From Thecamonas trahens ATCC 50062 (taxonomy: Eukaryota; Apusozoa; Apusomonadida; Apusomonadidae): a stretch of 64,000 bases of DNA. The position numbers and the translations under genes are program-made. Where the stretch lies: assembly GCF_000142905.1 (NCBI RefSeq), contig NW_013657665.1, forward strand, positions 262,164 to 326,163. The letters run 5' to 3'. Positions 39,863 to 50,700 of this stretch are shown one piece after another (within the stretch, counting starts at the first letter, position 1; each line of letters starts with the position of its first letter). The notes beneath the pieces are model-generated. The model did not search any database and was not told the DNA's origin. It saw only the letters and a program-made list of their open reading frames with translations.

Positions 39863-42800
39863 ATGGAGGTGGTGGAGTTTGAGACCGCCAAGGCAGGCGA
39901 TAAGAAGTACCTGCGCAAGTACTTTGCAGGCTTGGATGCGGCGCTGAGTGTGGACAAGTCGGATCCGAGGCCGCATCTGGCGCGGATGACCGAGCATATG
40001 GAGGTGGCGCTGGCGACGATGGCGGGCAAGGATGATGGCGAGGGCGAAAAGGCGGGCGAGGAGATGGACGATGCGGCGGTCAAGGCGGCCAAGGCAGCGG
40101 CCAAGGACAAGAAGGTATTTGCCGAGTACGTGACCGAGACGATTCTCCCGCTGATCATGACCTCGCTTCTGGACCGCGAGTACATGGCGGCGGCGCACAT
40201 CGAGGCGATGCTCGAGTTTGTGGGGCAGGTCATTGACGCAGTTGTGGATGCGATTCGTTCGCGGAAGCACAGCGACGCGTTTCTGCGGTCGCTGGAGCCG
40301 CTGGTCACTGCCTCGATGGACTTTTATACCAAGCACGGAGTCGAGTCGGATGAGGACGTGTCGCCGGAGGAACGAGCCAAGTTCTTCCTCACCACCGGGT
40401 CGTCGACCCAGTATGCGTACATCGACTCGACGGACCCAGACGACTCGGTCTACTTTGCGCGGGTCATTTCGCAGCTCGGTGAGCGCGGTCTCTTTGACGC
40501 CATTGTCGAGCGTGTGGCGTGCGGCGAGCGGCTCGAGTCGACGACGCTCCTTTTGTTTGTGCGGTTTGCCAAGGCTGTCGAGGATGACCTCGTCCCAGCC
40601 TTTCTCACCTCGTATCTTCCGCACCTGACTAGCGCCGTGCTCCGCTACCTCGGTAGCCTCACGGCCGACGAGGCCAAGACTCAGGATCTCGAAGACCTCT
40701 CTGAATGCCTCAACCTGCTGGCCAAGATGAGCAAGATCTCGCGTGACGCCGAAGTGGCGGCACTCAACCAGGCGCTGCAGCAGGCCAAGCTGGATCTCGC
40801 GCTGACCTACATCGAGCTCCCGTTCCTTGCGCCGTCACTCAAGGGCATGGGCTACTTGCGGCATCTCATGGCTGTTGCTGCTGGAGACAAGGACGAGAAC
40901 GCGGCATTCAAAAAGCCAAAGCGCCGCGGTAACATGGTGTCGTACTATCCGGCGGCGTACACGTCACCGGCTGCGGCGGTGGCGGCAGCAGCGCTGGCGC
41001 GCAGCCGCGGTGGCGCGTCGGCGAGCTCGGGCAGCTCGTCGTCGGGAGGAGAAAAGGGGCCGATTGCGCCGCCGACCCTCATCACCATTCCGTTCCTCCT
41101 TCGGTGGATGGACGACCAGAGTCTGATGGAGCGGGTGCTTAAGGCCGGCCATCCCGAGGTAGTCAAGGGCGGCTCGCACATCCTCCAGTTTATCGCCGAG
41201 CACGACGTGCTCTCGAACGACGTTCTCGACTCGATGTGGTCGACCGTCCTTACCGGCCACGAGTCGATCCAGGCCAAGATCTTTGAGGTCTTCCTTGCCC
41301 TCATCGATGTCCTCCCGACTGTCCAGGTCGACTACATTTACTCGCACATCCAGGCGCTCGAGCCAGAGCGGTTCGACAACCAGGTCCTCAACTTTGTGTC
41401 GGACTTTACCCTCAAGGCTGTGGCCAAGGCCGAAGACGGAGACGACGGCGACGGCGGCGATACCGGCGATGCGCCGGGCGCGTCATCGGGAGCGGGTGTG
41501 CGCCAGCCGGCGTCGACATATGGGCTCGAGCTGTTCTGGAACATTTTGCTCACCGCCTCGTCCGACGCTGTCGTCCGCGAGACCTGTAACTACCTGCAGC
41601 GGCTGCTGGGCGAGTTCCCGGCGCACCGCGAGGCGTTTGTGGAAAAGTGCGTGGCCAACCTTGCGAGCGGAACCATTGTGGCAACTTCGGTTGCGCTGCT
41701 CTCGTCGATCCTGGACTCGTACACGCCGACCTCGCTCGCCGAAGCTCTGGTCGAGCTCAACGACCAGCACTCGCTGTTGGCGGTGCTTGTCGGCCATGTT
41801 GCGAGCGGGAGCCCGGCCGCCCGAGACGATCTCTCGTGCATTCTTGCGCTCCTCGACTCGGTCCTCACCTCGTCGCCGCTGGAGCTTGAGACTGAGCTTG
41901 CCAACTCGCTGTGGGACGCCGGAGTGGCGCTTGGCGCGTCGGCCGAGGTCATTGACTGGTTCTACTCGATGTCGTTTGCGACGACGCTTGTGGATCCGTA
42001 CACCAAGGAGCGGTCGTACACTGCGCTGCCCGACGCTGTCAAGGCCGAGCTCTTCACCTCGCGCATTGCTTCGCTCGCGCCGGCCGACGTCGACGCGCCG
42101 TCGATGCGACTGTATGCGGCGTACTTTCGCGACGTCAACGCTCGCGCTGGTACGCTCCGCAAGATCTCGGACATCATGACTCGGACGCTGGCCTTTGCCG
42201 GCATTGAGGGCGAGTCGTTTGTGTGGCAGGTGGCGGCGATCAACGCCGACGCCGAGGTTGCTACCGAAGCGCTCTTTATTCTTCGCGACGTCTATGTCAA
42301 CGTCGACGACGTGGTGCCGGCCGGTGCGGCGCGAACCGCTCGTGCGCGGGCCACCGACGCCATCCTCGCCGAGCTGGCCAAGGGCTGCCAGCTCTCGGGC
42401 CCGCGCATGATTTGGCTGCTGAAGGAGCTGGTGGTGGCGACAAGGGCCAAGGGTGCGCTGCAGGCGCTTGACCGGTCCTCGCCCGGTGGACGGCTCGTCA
42501 CGAGCGCTTTCGACACACTCTTTGGCCTCCTTGCCGAGCCGGCGCTCATGGACGGCGTGTGGGAGCTGCTGCTACTGTTGCCGGACGAGCCTAAGCTCGC
42601 GAGCGCAGTCTACGGACTCCCCACCAACGAGGCCGGCCTTGAGCTGGCGGTGACGCCGTACGACCCGGCCAAGGAGCCGGGTCCGTTTACCTTTCACGTC
42701 TTTTACGTGGCACGGATGATCAAGGCCGCCCTGGCCGTCCCCGGGTGGGCCGAGGCGTTTGTGGCCCACGGCGGGCTCGAGTACCTCATTGGTGTCTTTA

Positions 42801-45800
42801 CCACTAAGGAGGTGCTTGATACGAGCAACCCAGCGCACGTGTACGGCAAGCGAGCGGCTTCGCTCCTTGCAACACTCATCAACGCCATCTTCAACGCGCC
42901 TGGCCTAATGTCGGCTGGTGCGCTTGCGGCGTCGCTTGACACTGCCTTTATCCACAACCTCATGTCGCAGGTCGCCGAGCTCGCGGCGCCGCAGCCTGGC
43001 GGGGCGATTTCGACCTCGCTAGTCATGTCGCGGCCAAAGCCGCCGTCGTCGTCGCGCGGAACGCTCATTGCCAACTGCCACTACGCCGCCACGCCTAAGG
43101 TGCTGCGGTTTGAGGTCGAGGCCGAGGGCCCGTACCAGGTTGCCGTCTACTGCGTCGACTACAACACCAACCGCCGCATCCAGTCGCTCACCGCGTATCT
43201 CGGCGACGACCACTCGCTCGGTGCGCCGCCCAAGGAAGAGGGCGTCGAGCACGAGGCCGCGGTCATCCTCTCGGGCCCGCAGTTTCACAACGGGCAGTGG
43301 GTGGTGTGGAATGTGTACGGCAAGGGCGCGTTCAACATCCGAATCGCTGTCGTCGACACCGGAGGGCCGAACTGGACTTTCTCGGCCTTTCTCCTCGACC
43401 CGCTTAGCCCCGGCGATAGCGAGCCTCCAGCTGGCGCCGACCTCGCGTTTCCGACGCTCGCTGCCATTGACTCGTCAACTCAGGGCCGGTGGCGCGGAGT
43501 CTACGGCTCTGGCGGCGGTGTGCTGCTGGGCAAGACCAACTATCCGGTTCCGTCGTCGGTGCCGAGCATGGGCCTCGGGGCGTGGACGACAAACAAGGCG
43601 TCCAAGTATGAGTGGATTTCCGAGCTCACTTCGGACCCGCGGGCGATGCAACAGGTCGGTGCTGAGCCGCTGGCGGCAGCAGCCGCCGCGGCGGAGCCGG
43701 AGCCGCTAGCTAGCGGCAAGCCTGAGCCCGAGGTTGACTCGACTGAGCCGTGCGAGCCCGAACTTGCCATTGCGGCGGCCGCGAGCCACGCAGCATCCGC
43801 GGATGCCGAGTGTGTGGTGCCTGCGGCGCTGCTTGAAGGCGTTGCCGGCTCGACGTCCAAGTCACTCATCGAGATGCTGTTTGCATCTGTTAGCTCGTCG
43901 GCAGACCTTGTCCGCAGCGTGCTCGAGTACGCGCGCGACGGCTCGAGCTTTGCTGACTGGCTTCGCGCCACGCTTGTGGGCTCTGCCGACGCCGGGGTGC
44001 GGTCTGGAGTCCGCGATGGGCTCCTTGGCCTTGGCGCCACACCGGCGGGTGCGGAGCTGCGGACGCTTCTCGAGGCCGAGCTGACTGAGCTCGGGGCGCT
44101 GCGTGCGAGCACGCCGATGCCGGACCTCACCCAGTTCTTTGACGTGGTTGTGGCGCTTGAGGCACAGGTGGCGACGCCGCCGCTGGCACTGTTTGAGGCT
44201 GTGGCGCGGAGGGTGCTCGAGGCGCCGATCTTGGAAGACGACGACGGCGAGGTTGAGGACACGCTCCTCGGTGGTGAGCTCCGGCTGCTTGCGCTCTTTC
44301 TGGAGAAGCACGAGGCGTGCCGCAAGGCGGCCGGCAAGCTGCGGCTCGAGCCGTTCCTCTTTGACGTGGCGCTGTTTGGCGAGCCAGAGAGCCGCGACGA
44401 GCCGGCGCTCCCGCTGTGCAAGTCGCCGCAGGCGCGGGCGCCTGCCTTTGGGGCGCTCGTCACGCTTACGCTCGCAAGCGACAAGACGGCGACGATGGTG
44501 GCCAAGCTACTGAGCCACCTCAAGAGCGCGGCGCTGCCGACCGGCGAAGAGTGGAACGTGGATCCGGCAAATCCGACCGGAACCACGGCAGCGGCCGATG
44601 CGTTGACTGGATATGGGCGCGGGAGCGGACGGAGCGAGCGGAGCGTGTGCAAGTACCGTGGGCTCAAGAACCAGGGCTGCACCTGCTACATGAACGCGTC
44701 GCTGCAGCAGATGTTCCTCATCCGTGAGCTCCGCGACGCGGTGCTCAATGTGCCATTGCCTGGCGAGGCGTCGGACGATGAGCAGGCCAAGAACATCATG
44801 TTCCAGCTCCAGCTCCTCTTTGCGCACATGCAAGAGTCGAAGGAGAGCTACGTCGATACCATCGGGTTCTGCCGGACGGTGAAGATGAACGGCGATTTCA
44901 TCCGGCTCGGACAGCAGGAGGATGCCAACGAGTTCCTCAACGGGTTGGTCGACCAGCTCGAGCCGCACCTCAAGGGCACGCCGCAAGAGCACGTTTTCCG
45001 CGACGTGTTTGGCGGGACGTACATGAACCAGATTGTGTCGAAGGAGTGCGAGCACATCTCGGAGCGGCCCGAGGAGTACCTCACCATCTCGGTCAAGGTG
45101 CAGGGCAAGCGGAACTTGCAGGAAGGCCTCGAGTTTCTGGTCCAGGGTGACATGCTCGACGGCGACAACAAGTACCACTGCGAAAAGTGCGACGCCAAGG
45201 TGGCCGCCAACAAGCGGTGCGTCATCCAGCACCTGCCCAACACGCTTGCACTGCACCTCTGCCGGTTTGAGTTTTCTTTTGAGACCTTCCAGAACGTCAA
45301 GGTCAACGACCGCTTCGAGTTCCCAGAGACGCTCAACATGAAGCCGTACACCCGTGAGGGTCTCGCGCTCGCCGAGGGTCTCCCGGTCAACGACGATGAG
45401 ATCCGTCCCGACTCGTACTACGAGTACCAGTTGGCAGGCGTGATCATCCACTCGGGCACGGCCAATGCTGGGCACTACTTTTCGTACATTCGCGAGCGCG
45501 ACGGCGAGCCGTCGATCGCGCCGTGGTACGAGTTTAACGACCGGCGTGTCTCGCCGTTTGCCAAGGACGATCTCGCCGACAAGGCCTTTGGCGGCGCGTA
45601 CTCGGGCATGTCGACCCACTCCAAGTCGTTCTCAGGCTACATGCTCTTCTACGAGCGCAAGGAGCGGTTCGCGGCACGGGTGTACGACTCAGTCCCACTC
45701 CCGCCGCCGTCGCCGGTCTCGCACGACCCGGTTATTCTGGCCAAGCTCTGGCACGACGCCATCAAGCGTGCCCAGCGCCGTCGGCTGCTCGGCGCCCCGT

Positions 45801-47131
45801 CGTTGGCCTTTATGTGGGATGTGTTCAAGGCTGCGCCGCCGTCGATGGCCACCGTCGAGCTCGGAACGTCGCTCATGTTTGACCTCCTCTGCCACTGCGC
45901 CGGCATCGACGACATGGCCGAGCGTATGCGCTACCTGCAGACGCTCCTCCTCGACTCGGAGCCGGAGCTCGCATCCGAGGCTTGCGCGTGGATGCTGAAG
46001 CAGCTGGCTTCGGTCCTGTGTGACTGGCTGCGCAATGTGCTCGTCAAGTGCCCCCTGCCAGACGTCCGAGACGCGGCTTCGGACCTGGTCATTGCGGTTA
46101 TGGCGCGGGTGGCTGCCGACGAGGCTGCCGTCGCTGCCGCCGCGCCGCCGGCCGCCGCCGATGACGAGGCTGCCGCCACTAAGCCGCCGCTTGTCGAGGA
46201 GTTTGGCTCGCGAGTGGTCAAGGTCCTGCGTCTTGCAGCTTACCGATCGCCCAAGACCACCGGGGCGCTCGTCCGGGTGCTCAAGGCATACGCCGAGTCT
46301 GGGCCGGCGGCACGGTCGTCGCTGGTCGGCATCGGTGCCGTCAAGGAGTTGTGCCAGCTGTACATGGCGTGGAAGACGCCGGTGATGGGGTCAAAGAGCG
46401 AGAGCGACGCGGCGCCGGCCCAGCTCCCGCTGGTGGAGCTCATTGTCCTCCTTGCCACCGCCGACGACATTGCGTCGGTCGAGCTGAGCGAGGCCGACGT
46501 CGAGAAGCTGTTTGAAAAAGCATTTGTGACTGCGGTGTCGGGCGTGCCGGCATATTCTGACCTTGTCGCCGCGCTCATCGCGCGGTGGTGCCCGTCGAAC
46601 GAGCTGCTCTCGGACCGGCTCCTGCTCGGCATCTCGTCGGGTGTCAACGCGTACTTTGACACCGCGCCGCAGTCCTCGTTTGCCGCCGCTCTCGAGGCCC
46701 TGTTGGGCATCGACGACGAGCTTGCGACATCGCGAGCAACCAAGGTTGCCACTGGCCTCCTCGCCCTCCTCATCAAGAACCTCAAGCTCGCCCGCGCCAA
46801 GACCTTTATCGTCGCGCTCATTTGCCGCATCGCTCTCATCTCGCAGACTGTCCACGACGAGCTTGTCTCCGCTACTGCCTTCCTCGGCATGATCGACAAA
46901 CACGCATCGTTCCGCGACTACCTTCGCAGCGACGACGTCCGTCCCTCGTTTGTCGCCGCCTTTCCCGAGCTGGAGCAGGCCATTGCCTTCCGCGACGCGT
47001 CGGTCGCAACGACCCCGGCCGACTCGCCTGCTGGCGACGCTGCCTCTACCGACCTCGATCTCACTGCGGGCGCCGATGACGACGACGACGACGCTGTCGA
47101 GGCCGTTGTTCAGGGCCCCGCACTGCCGTGA
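39863..47131 (+). CDS. Giant ubiquitin-specific protease of the USP9X/USP24/USP34 class
   Basis: A 2422-residue protein from ATG 39863. A 5' exon at 39722-39770 (MFGRGRRYGLWALMGV) joined by an 84-base GTACGG...CTGCAG intron (39771-39854) is equally possible and stays in frame. About 1600 residues of alpha-helical, armadillo/HEAT-like sequence precede the catalytic domain. Cys box NQGCTCYMNASLQQMF (nucleophile Cys1608); zinc-ribbon CEKCDAK; His box GTANAGHYFSYI (His1871); WYEFNDRRVSPF (Asp1893). A further 450 helical residues follow. Size and domain order fit the USP9X/24/34 group, which removes ubiquitin from signalling and trafficking substrates. GlyCys-Thr-Cys replaces the usual Gly-Ala/Asn-Thr-Cys. 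Catalytic residues are complete, so activity is expected. Confidence 0.92.
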   Translation: MEVVEFETAKAGDKKYLRKYFAGLDAALSVDKSDPRPHLARMTEHMEVALATMAGKDDGEGEKAGEEMDDAAVKAAKAAAKDKKVFAEYVTETILPLIMTSLLDREYMAAAHIEAMLEFVGQVIDAVVDAIRSRKHSDAFLRSLEPLVTASMDFYTKHGVESDEDVSPEERAKFFLTTGSSTQYAYIDSTDPDDSVYFARVISQLGERGLFDAIVERVACGERLESTTLLLFVRFAKAVEDDLVPAFLTSYLPHLTSAVLRYLGSLTADEAKTQDLEDLSECLNLLAKMSKISRDAEVAALNQALQQAKLDLALTYIELPFLAPSLKGMGYLRHLMAVAAGDKDENAAFKKPKRRGNMVSYYPAAYTSPAAAVAAAALARSRGGASASSGSSSSGGEKGPIAPPTLITIPFLLRWMDDQSLMERVLKAGHPEVVKGGSHILQFIAEHDVLSNDVLDSMWSTVLTGHESIQAKIFEVFLALIDVLPTVQVDYIYSHIQALEPERFDNQVLNFVSDFTLKAVAKAEDGDDGDGGDTGDAPGASSGAGVRQPASTYGLELFWNILLTASSDAVVRETCNYLQRLLGEFPAHREAFVEKCVANLASGTIVATSVALLSSILDSYTPTSLAEALVELNDQHSLLAVLVGHVASGSPAARDDLSCILALLDSVLTSSPLELETELANSLWDAGVALGASAEVIDWFYSMSFATTLVDPYTKERSYTALPDAVKAELFTSRIASLAPADVDAPSMRLYAAYFRDVNARAGTLRKISDIMTRTLAFAGIEGESFVWQVAAINADAEVATEALFILRDVYVNVDDVVPAGAARTARARATDAILAELAKGCQLSGPRMIWLLKELVVATRAKGALQALDRSSPGGRLVTSAFDTLFGLLAEPALMDGVWELLLLLPDEPKLASAVYGLPTNEAGLELAVTPYDPAKEPGPFTFHVFYVARMIKAALAVPGWAEAFVAHGGLEYLIGVFTTKEVLDTSNPAHVYGKRAASLLATLINAIFNAPGLMSAGALAASLDTAFIHNLMSQVAELAAPQPGGAISTSLVMSRPKPPSSSRGTLIANCHYAATPKVLRFEVEAEGPYQVAVYCVDYNTNRRIQSLTAYLGDDHSLGAPPKEEGVEHEAAVILSGPQFHNGQWVVWNVYGKGAFNIRIAVVDTGGPNWTFSAFLLDPLSPGDSEPPAGADLAFPTLAAIDSSTQGRWRGVYGSGGGVLLGKTNYPVPSSVPSMGLGAWTTNKASKYEWISELTSDPRAMQQVGAEPLAAAAAAAEPEPLASGKPEPEVDSTEPCEPELAIAAAASHAASADAECVVPAALLEGVAGSTSKSLIEMLFASVSSSADLVRSVLEYARDGSSFADWLRATLVGSADAGVRSGVRDGLLGLGATPAGAELRTLLEAELTELGALRASTPMPDLTQFFDVVVALEAQVATPPLALFEAVARRVLEAPILEDDDGEVEDTLLGGELRLLALFLEKHEACRKAAGKLRLEPFLFDVALFGEPESRDEPALPLCKSPQARAPAFGALVTLTLASDKTATMVAKLLSHLKSAALPTGEEWNVDPANPTGTTAAADALTGYGRGSGRSERSVCKYRGLKNQGCTCYMNASLQQMFLIRELRDAVLNVPLPGEASDDEQAKNIMFQLQLLFAHMQESKESYVDTIGFCRTVKMNGDFIRLGQQEDANEFLNGLVDQLEPHLKGTPQEHVFRDVFGGTYMNQIVSKECEHISERPEEYLTISVKVQGKRNLQEGLEFLVQGDMLDGDNKYHCEKCDAKVAANKRCVIQHLPNTLALHLCRFEFSFETFQNVKVNDRFEFPETLNMKPYTREGLALAEGLPVNDDEIRPDSYYEYQLAGVIIHSGTANAGHYFSYIRERDGEPSIAPWYEFNDRRVSPFAKDDLADKAFGGAYSGMSTHSKSFSGYMLFYERKERFAARVYDSVPLPPPSPVSHDPVILAKLWHDAIKRAQRRRLLGAPSLAFMWDVFKAAPPSMATVELGTSLMFDLLCHCAGIDDMAERMRYLQTLLLDSEPELASEACAWMLKQLASVLCDWLRNVLVKCPLPDVRDAASDLVIAVMARVAADEAAVAAAAPPAAADDEAAATKPPLVEEFGSRVVKVLRLAAYRSPKTTGALVRVLKAYAESGPAARSSLVGIGAVKELCQLYMAWKTPVMGSKSESDAAPAQLPLVELIVLLATADDIASVELSEADVEKLFEKAFVTAVSGVPAYSDLVAALIARWCPSNELLSDRLLLGISSGVNAYFDTAPQSSFAAALEALLGIDDELATSRATKVATGLLALLIKNLKLARAKTFIVALICRIALISQTVHDELVSATAFLGMIDKHASFRDYLRSDDVRPSFVAAFPELEQAIAFRDASVATTPADSPAGDAASTDLDLTAGADDDDDDAVEAVVQGPALP

Positions 47132-47796
47132 TAAAAGTTGGCAACCTCGTGTGGTTGAGCATGCCGTGCACGCCAGCTGGCTCGGGAGGCGAAACCTCGT
47201 AGATAAGCGCGCCTCTTGCCGAATTGGGCAAATGCCGCCGCCAATCGGGAGTGGGCAGCCAATTTACCCCATTTTTTCAAGCCCTCGCTCTGATTGGTGT
47301 TGCCACAGAGCAGTGGGAAATAGCCCGCTCGGGCCTTGGTATTCCACCTAGCCAACGGTAACTCTCTCGCTGCATTGACCTTGTCGGTCTTTGTACGCAT
47401 GGACCGTGGCGAGGCCGCTCATCCCCAGAGCCTCGGGGTCCTGCCCTCGACACACCATCCAATGTCGTTTATGGGAGCTTGGAACAAAGGTTGCCGCACG
47501 TCAGGCGAGATGGGCCCTCGTCCTGCCGAATCCGCTACGGCCTGCGTACTCGGTTCCGTGGCGAGAAGAACCGAAGCGACGGCGTGCTTCGACAAGCACG
47601 TGTGTGGCAGGTACATTCATAGTCGTTGGCGCCTTGACGTCGTCTTGGCGCTCGTGGTTGTCGTCTGTTTGGCGTTTGCCGCCCCGTCACTTGCTCGCCG
47701 CCGCCGCCGCCTCCACCCAATCCGCCGCCGCCACTGCCGCCGCCGCCGCCACCCGCTCCTGGCGGCTTTCCAGGTGGTCTCTCGGGCCGTAACGGA
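47132..47796. promoter_or_regulatory. Spacer with clustered CCAAT boxes and a displaced signal-peptide frame
   Basis: CCAAT pentamers occur at 47241-47245 and 47259-47263, with the reverse form ATTGG at 47223-47227 and 47293-47297: four elements within 75 bases. From about 47510 to 47700 another frame encodes RWRLDVVLALVVVVCLAFAAPSLA, a convincing signal peptide that probably belongs to the following receptor gene but lies one frame off. A Pro-rich CCG tract at 47697-47760 links them. Confidence 0.5.
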
Positions 47797-50700
47797 GTGC
47801 CTGATCCGCATCTTCGGATGTATGGACTTTATCCGGTCAACTCGTCGCCGGATCGGTCGCTGATGGCGCTCACCAACGCCTTCAACACTAGGCCCAACGC
47901 GACGGTAGTGGTCGACTACTTTGCCTTCCCGGCGCCGACGACGCTCGAGCAGTATATGCCGTGGCTGGAGGGTGTGGGCGGGTCACCGGACGTTGTGACC
48001 TCGTTTCCGCGGCGTGGCGAGTCGGTGCTCAACGGCGAGCACATGGTTGCACTTGATAGCGTGTGGGAGAAGGCCGCGCTCTCATCGCGGGTTCCGCCGG
48101 TTGTCGACGACAATCTGTCCGGCAGTGACGGTTCACGCTACGCTGTCCCACTGCTTGTCGAGGTGGCAACGTGCACGTATCGAGCGTCGATGTTTGAGGC
48201 GCTTGGCATCCCGCAACCGCCCGCAACGTGGACCGAGCTCCTGGCGTTGTGTGAGCAGGTGGTTGGCAATGGCATGGCGTGCCTCGCTACGGACATGTCT
48301 CATTTTGAAGCCTCTGTCTACTTTGATTTTCTCGTCATCCGCATGCACGGCAACGAATTTTACAACAACTGGGTCAACGGCCTCGTCTCGTGGCTCGAGC
48401 CAGAGATGCAGGCGACGCTGCGTGAAGTGCTTGTTCTCCGGAAGCGTGGCTACTTTGCGCCTCTAATCCGCAATGAGGCTCCTGTCATGCCGTCAGCTGT
48501 AGACGTTGTCAACAACGCATCGCTCATCTACTGTGGCCTGGACGCCGCGCTGGGCATGCACCAATCGATGCGCCCGCCGCCCGACTTTGTGGCGTTTCCG
48601 TTTCCGGTTTATGATGGTAAGCATGGGACCACGGGAATGGCCATGCCGCCGCTGGCCAGCGATGGCGCACCAACTGCATTTCTCTCGCTGGCGGTGCCAG
48701 TCCGCGGCCTCTTCACCGATCTTGCCGTCTCATTTCTGGAGTATTCGCTTGAGCCGTCGACTCTGGCGCTCATGAGCGGGACCATGATCTCGGGCGTCTC
48801 GCCCTGGGTCACTTCACCGCTCGGGTCACGGTCGCCGCGCGAGCAGGTCTTGTACGACATTATGGTGAGCGCGTCGTCTTCGTGTCTGCCACTCTCGCGG
48901 TGGTCGTTCAAGTTCACCGAGTTGACCACTATGTGGAGTTCGTTCCTCACCGATTTCAACCACGCGGCAACGGGAGACGAAGCAGAAGCGCTAGCGGTGG
49001 CACAATGGCCGCAAATGGAGGCGCTGCGGCTCTCGGTAGTGTTTGGCGTGACAGCGCTACCTGTGGCCACGCCGTCGGGCGGCACGTTTTCGGGCATGAT
49101 CTCGGTCTCACTCGTCTCTTACACGGCCGACGCCGATATTTACTACACGCTAGATGGAAGCCGGCCGACGCAGGGTTCTCCGACATACGAGGCGCCAATT
49201 TTGTTGAGTGCACCAGGCGAGACCCGGCTGCGGGCAATGGCTGTCGCCTTTGGCTTGCGACCGTCGACCGAGATTAACCTCGCGTACATAGTGGTACGCA
49301 ACGTGGCGACGCCCGATTCGCCGGGCGACAGCATCAAGATCACGACGGTGGTAGGCGTGGCGCTGCCACTGGCGCTGCTTGTCATGGCGGTGGTAGCATG
49401 CGCAGTGCTTTATGCGCGGCGGCGGCGGGCCCACGTGTACGCGCTTACCTCGGATCCGGACCTCATTGTCCCCAGCGAGGATCTGCAGGTGTTGGAAGTC
49501 ATTGGGATTGGCTCGTTTGGCACTGTCTACCGTGGGCGCTGGCGGGCTATGAACGTGGCTGTCAAGCAGCCGCGTAAGCTCGTCGGCGATGGCATGGTCT
49601 CGCCACGGATGGGTACTGACTCCGACTTTAGCAGCTCAAGCCTCTCCGGACAGCTCAAAGCGTTTGTGGAGGAGGCAGGCATGCTGCTCCGGCTGCGGCA
49701 CCCAACGTGGTCATTTTCATGGGCATCACCCTTGACCCTCCGCAGCTGGTCACCGAGCTAATGGAGCGTGGCTCGCTGTACAAGGTGCTCCACACGCCTG
49801 AACTCTTCCTCGACCCGTCGATTGTCTTCAAGTGGGCGCACAACATGGCCCAGGGCATGCAGTATCTCGCTCATGCTGGCGTAGTCCACGGCGACCTCAA
49901 GTCTCTCAACGTGCTGTTTGACACCAACTGGGTGCCCAAGATCTGTGACTTTGGCATGTCGTCGCTCAAGCCGTCGCTCGATGCCTCACCGCTCGCGCCG
50001 TCGGTCCGTCGGCCATCACGGCGCGGTGGCGACGGGCTCGACGTCAGCCATCTCGAGAACCAACTGCCTGCTGCTCTCGGTAGCGATGGTGTGGTTTCAG
50101 GCATGGGCTCGCTCTCGGCCGGTGGCGGTGGGGCGACATCGGGTGGGACAGGCGGATGCACTTCGGGCCCCAACTCATTCTCGATGGCGCATAGGGTGGC
50201 AGCCGAGTCGTTTGGACCTAGCGGAGGTGGGACCAACAGCGGCGCTGGTGCCAATGCCGGCTCGTTGTTCTGGGCCGCTCCCGAGGTGCTGGTGCACGGC
50301 CGCGAGGCGCTGACCGTGGCGTCGGACGGCTACTCGTTTGGTGTGACGCTTTGGGAGCTCGCCACGCGCGCAGACTTGTACCTCGGCGAGAATCCGCTTG
50401 CGGTGGCGCTCGAGGTGGTCTCGGGCCGGCGCCCAGACGTCTCCGAGGTCCCGCTGGTGTTTGAGAGTCTCAAAAGCGTGATGAACTCGCTTTGGGTCCA
50501 CGAGCCGAGCGAGCGGATGCCGCTCGACGGAGTCGTGGTGCAACTTGGCGCACTGTACTCGAGCGAGCAGGTGGTTTACCCGCGGAGCCGACACGTGCTA
50601 CCGGGCGTGATCACGGTGGTCCACTGCGAGCTTCGTGGTGCGTTCGATGCGCTGCTTTCGTCAGCCCATGTGGGCATGGCGCGGCTGCTGGCGTTTCATG

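Noticed and set aside
46240-46903. Long antisense frames under the USP C-terminus
   Set aside because: No domain or composition different from a shadow; the sense frame has conserved USP-class sequence.
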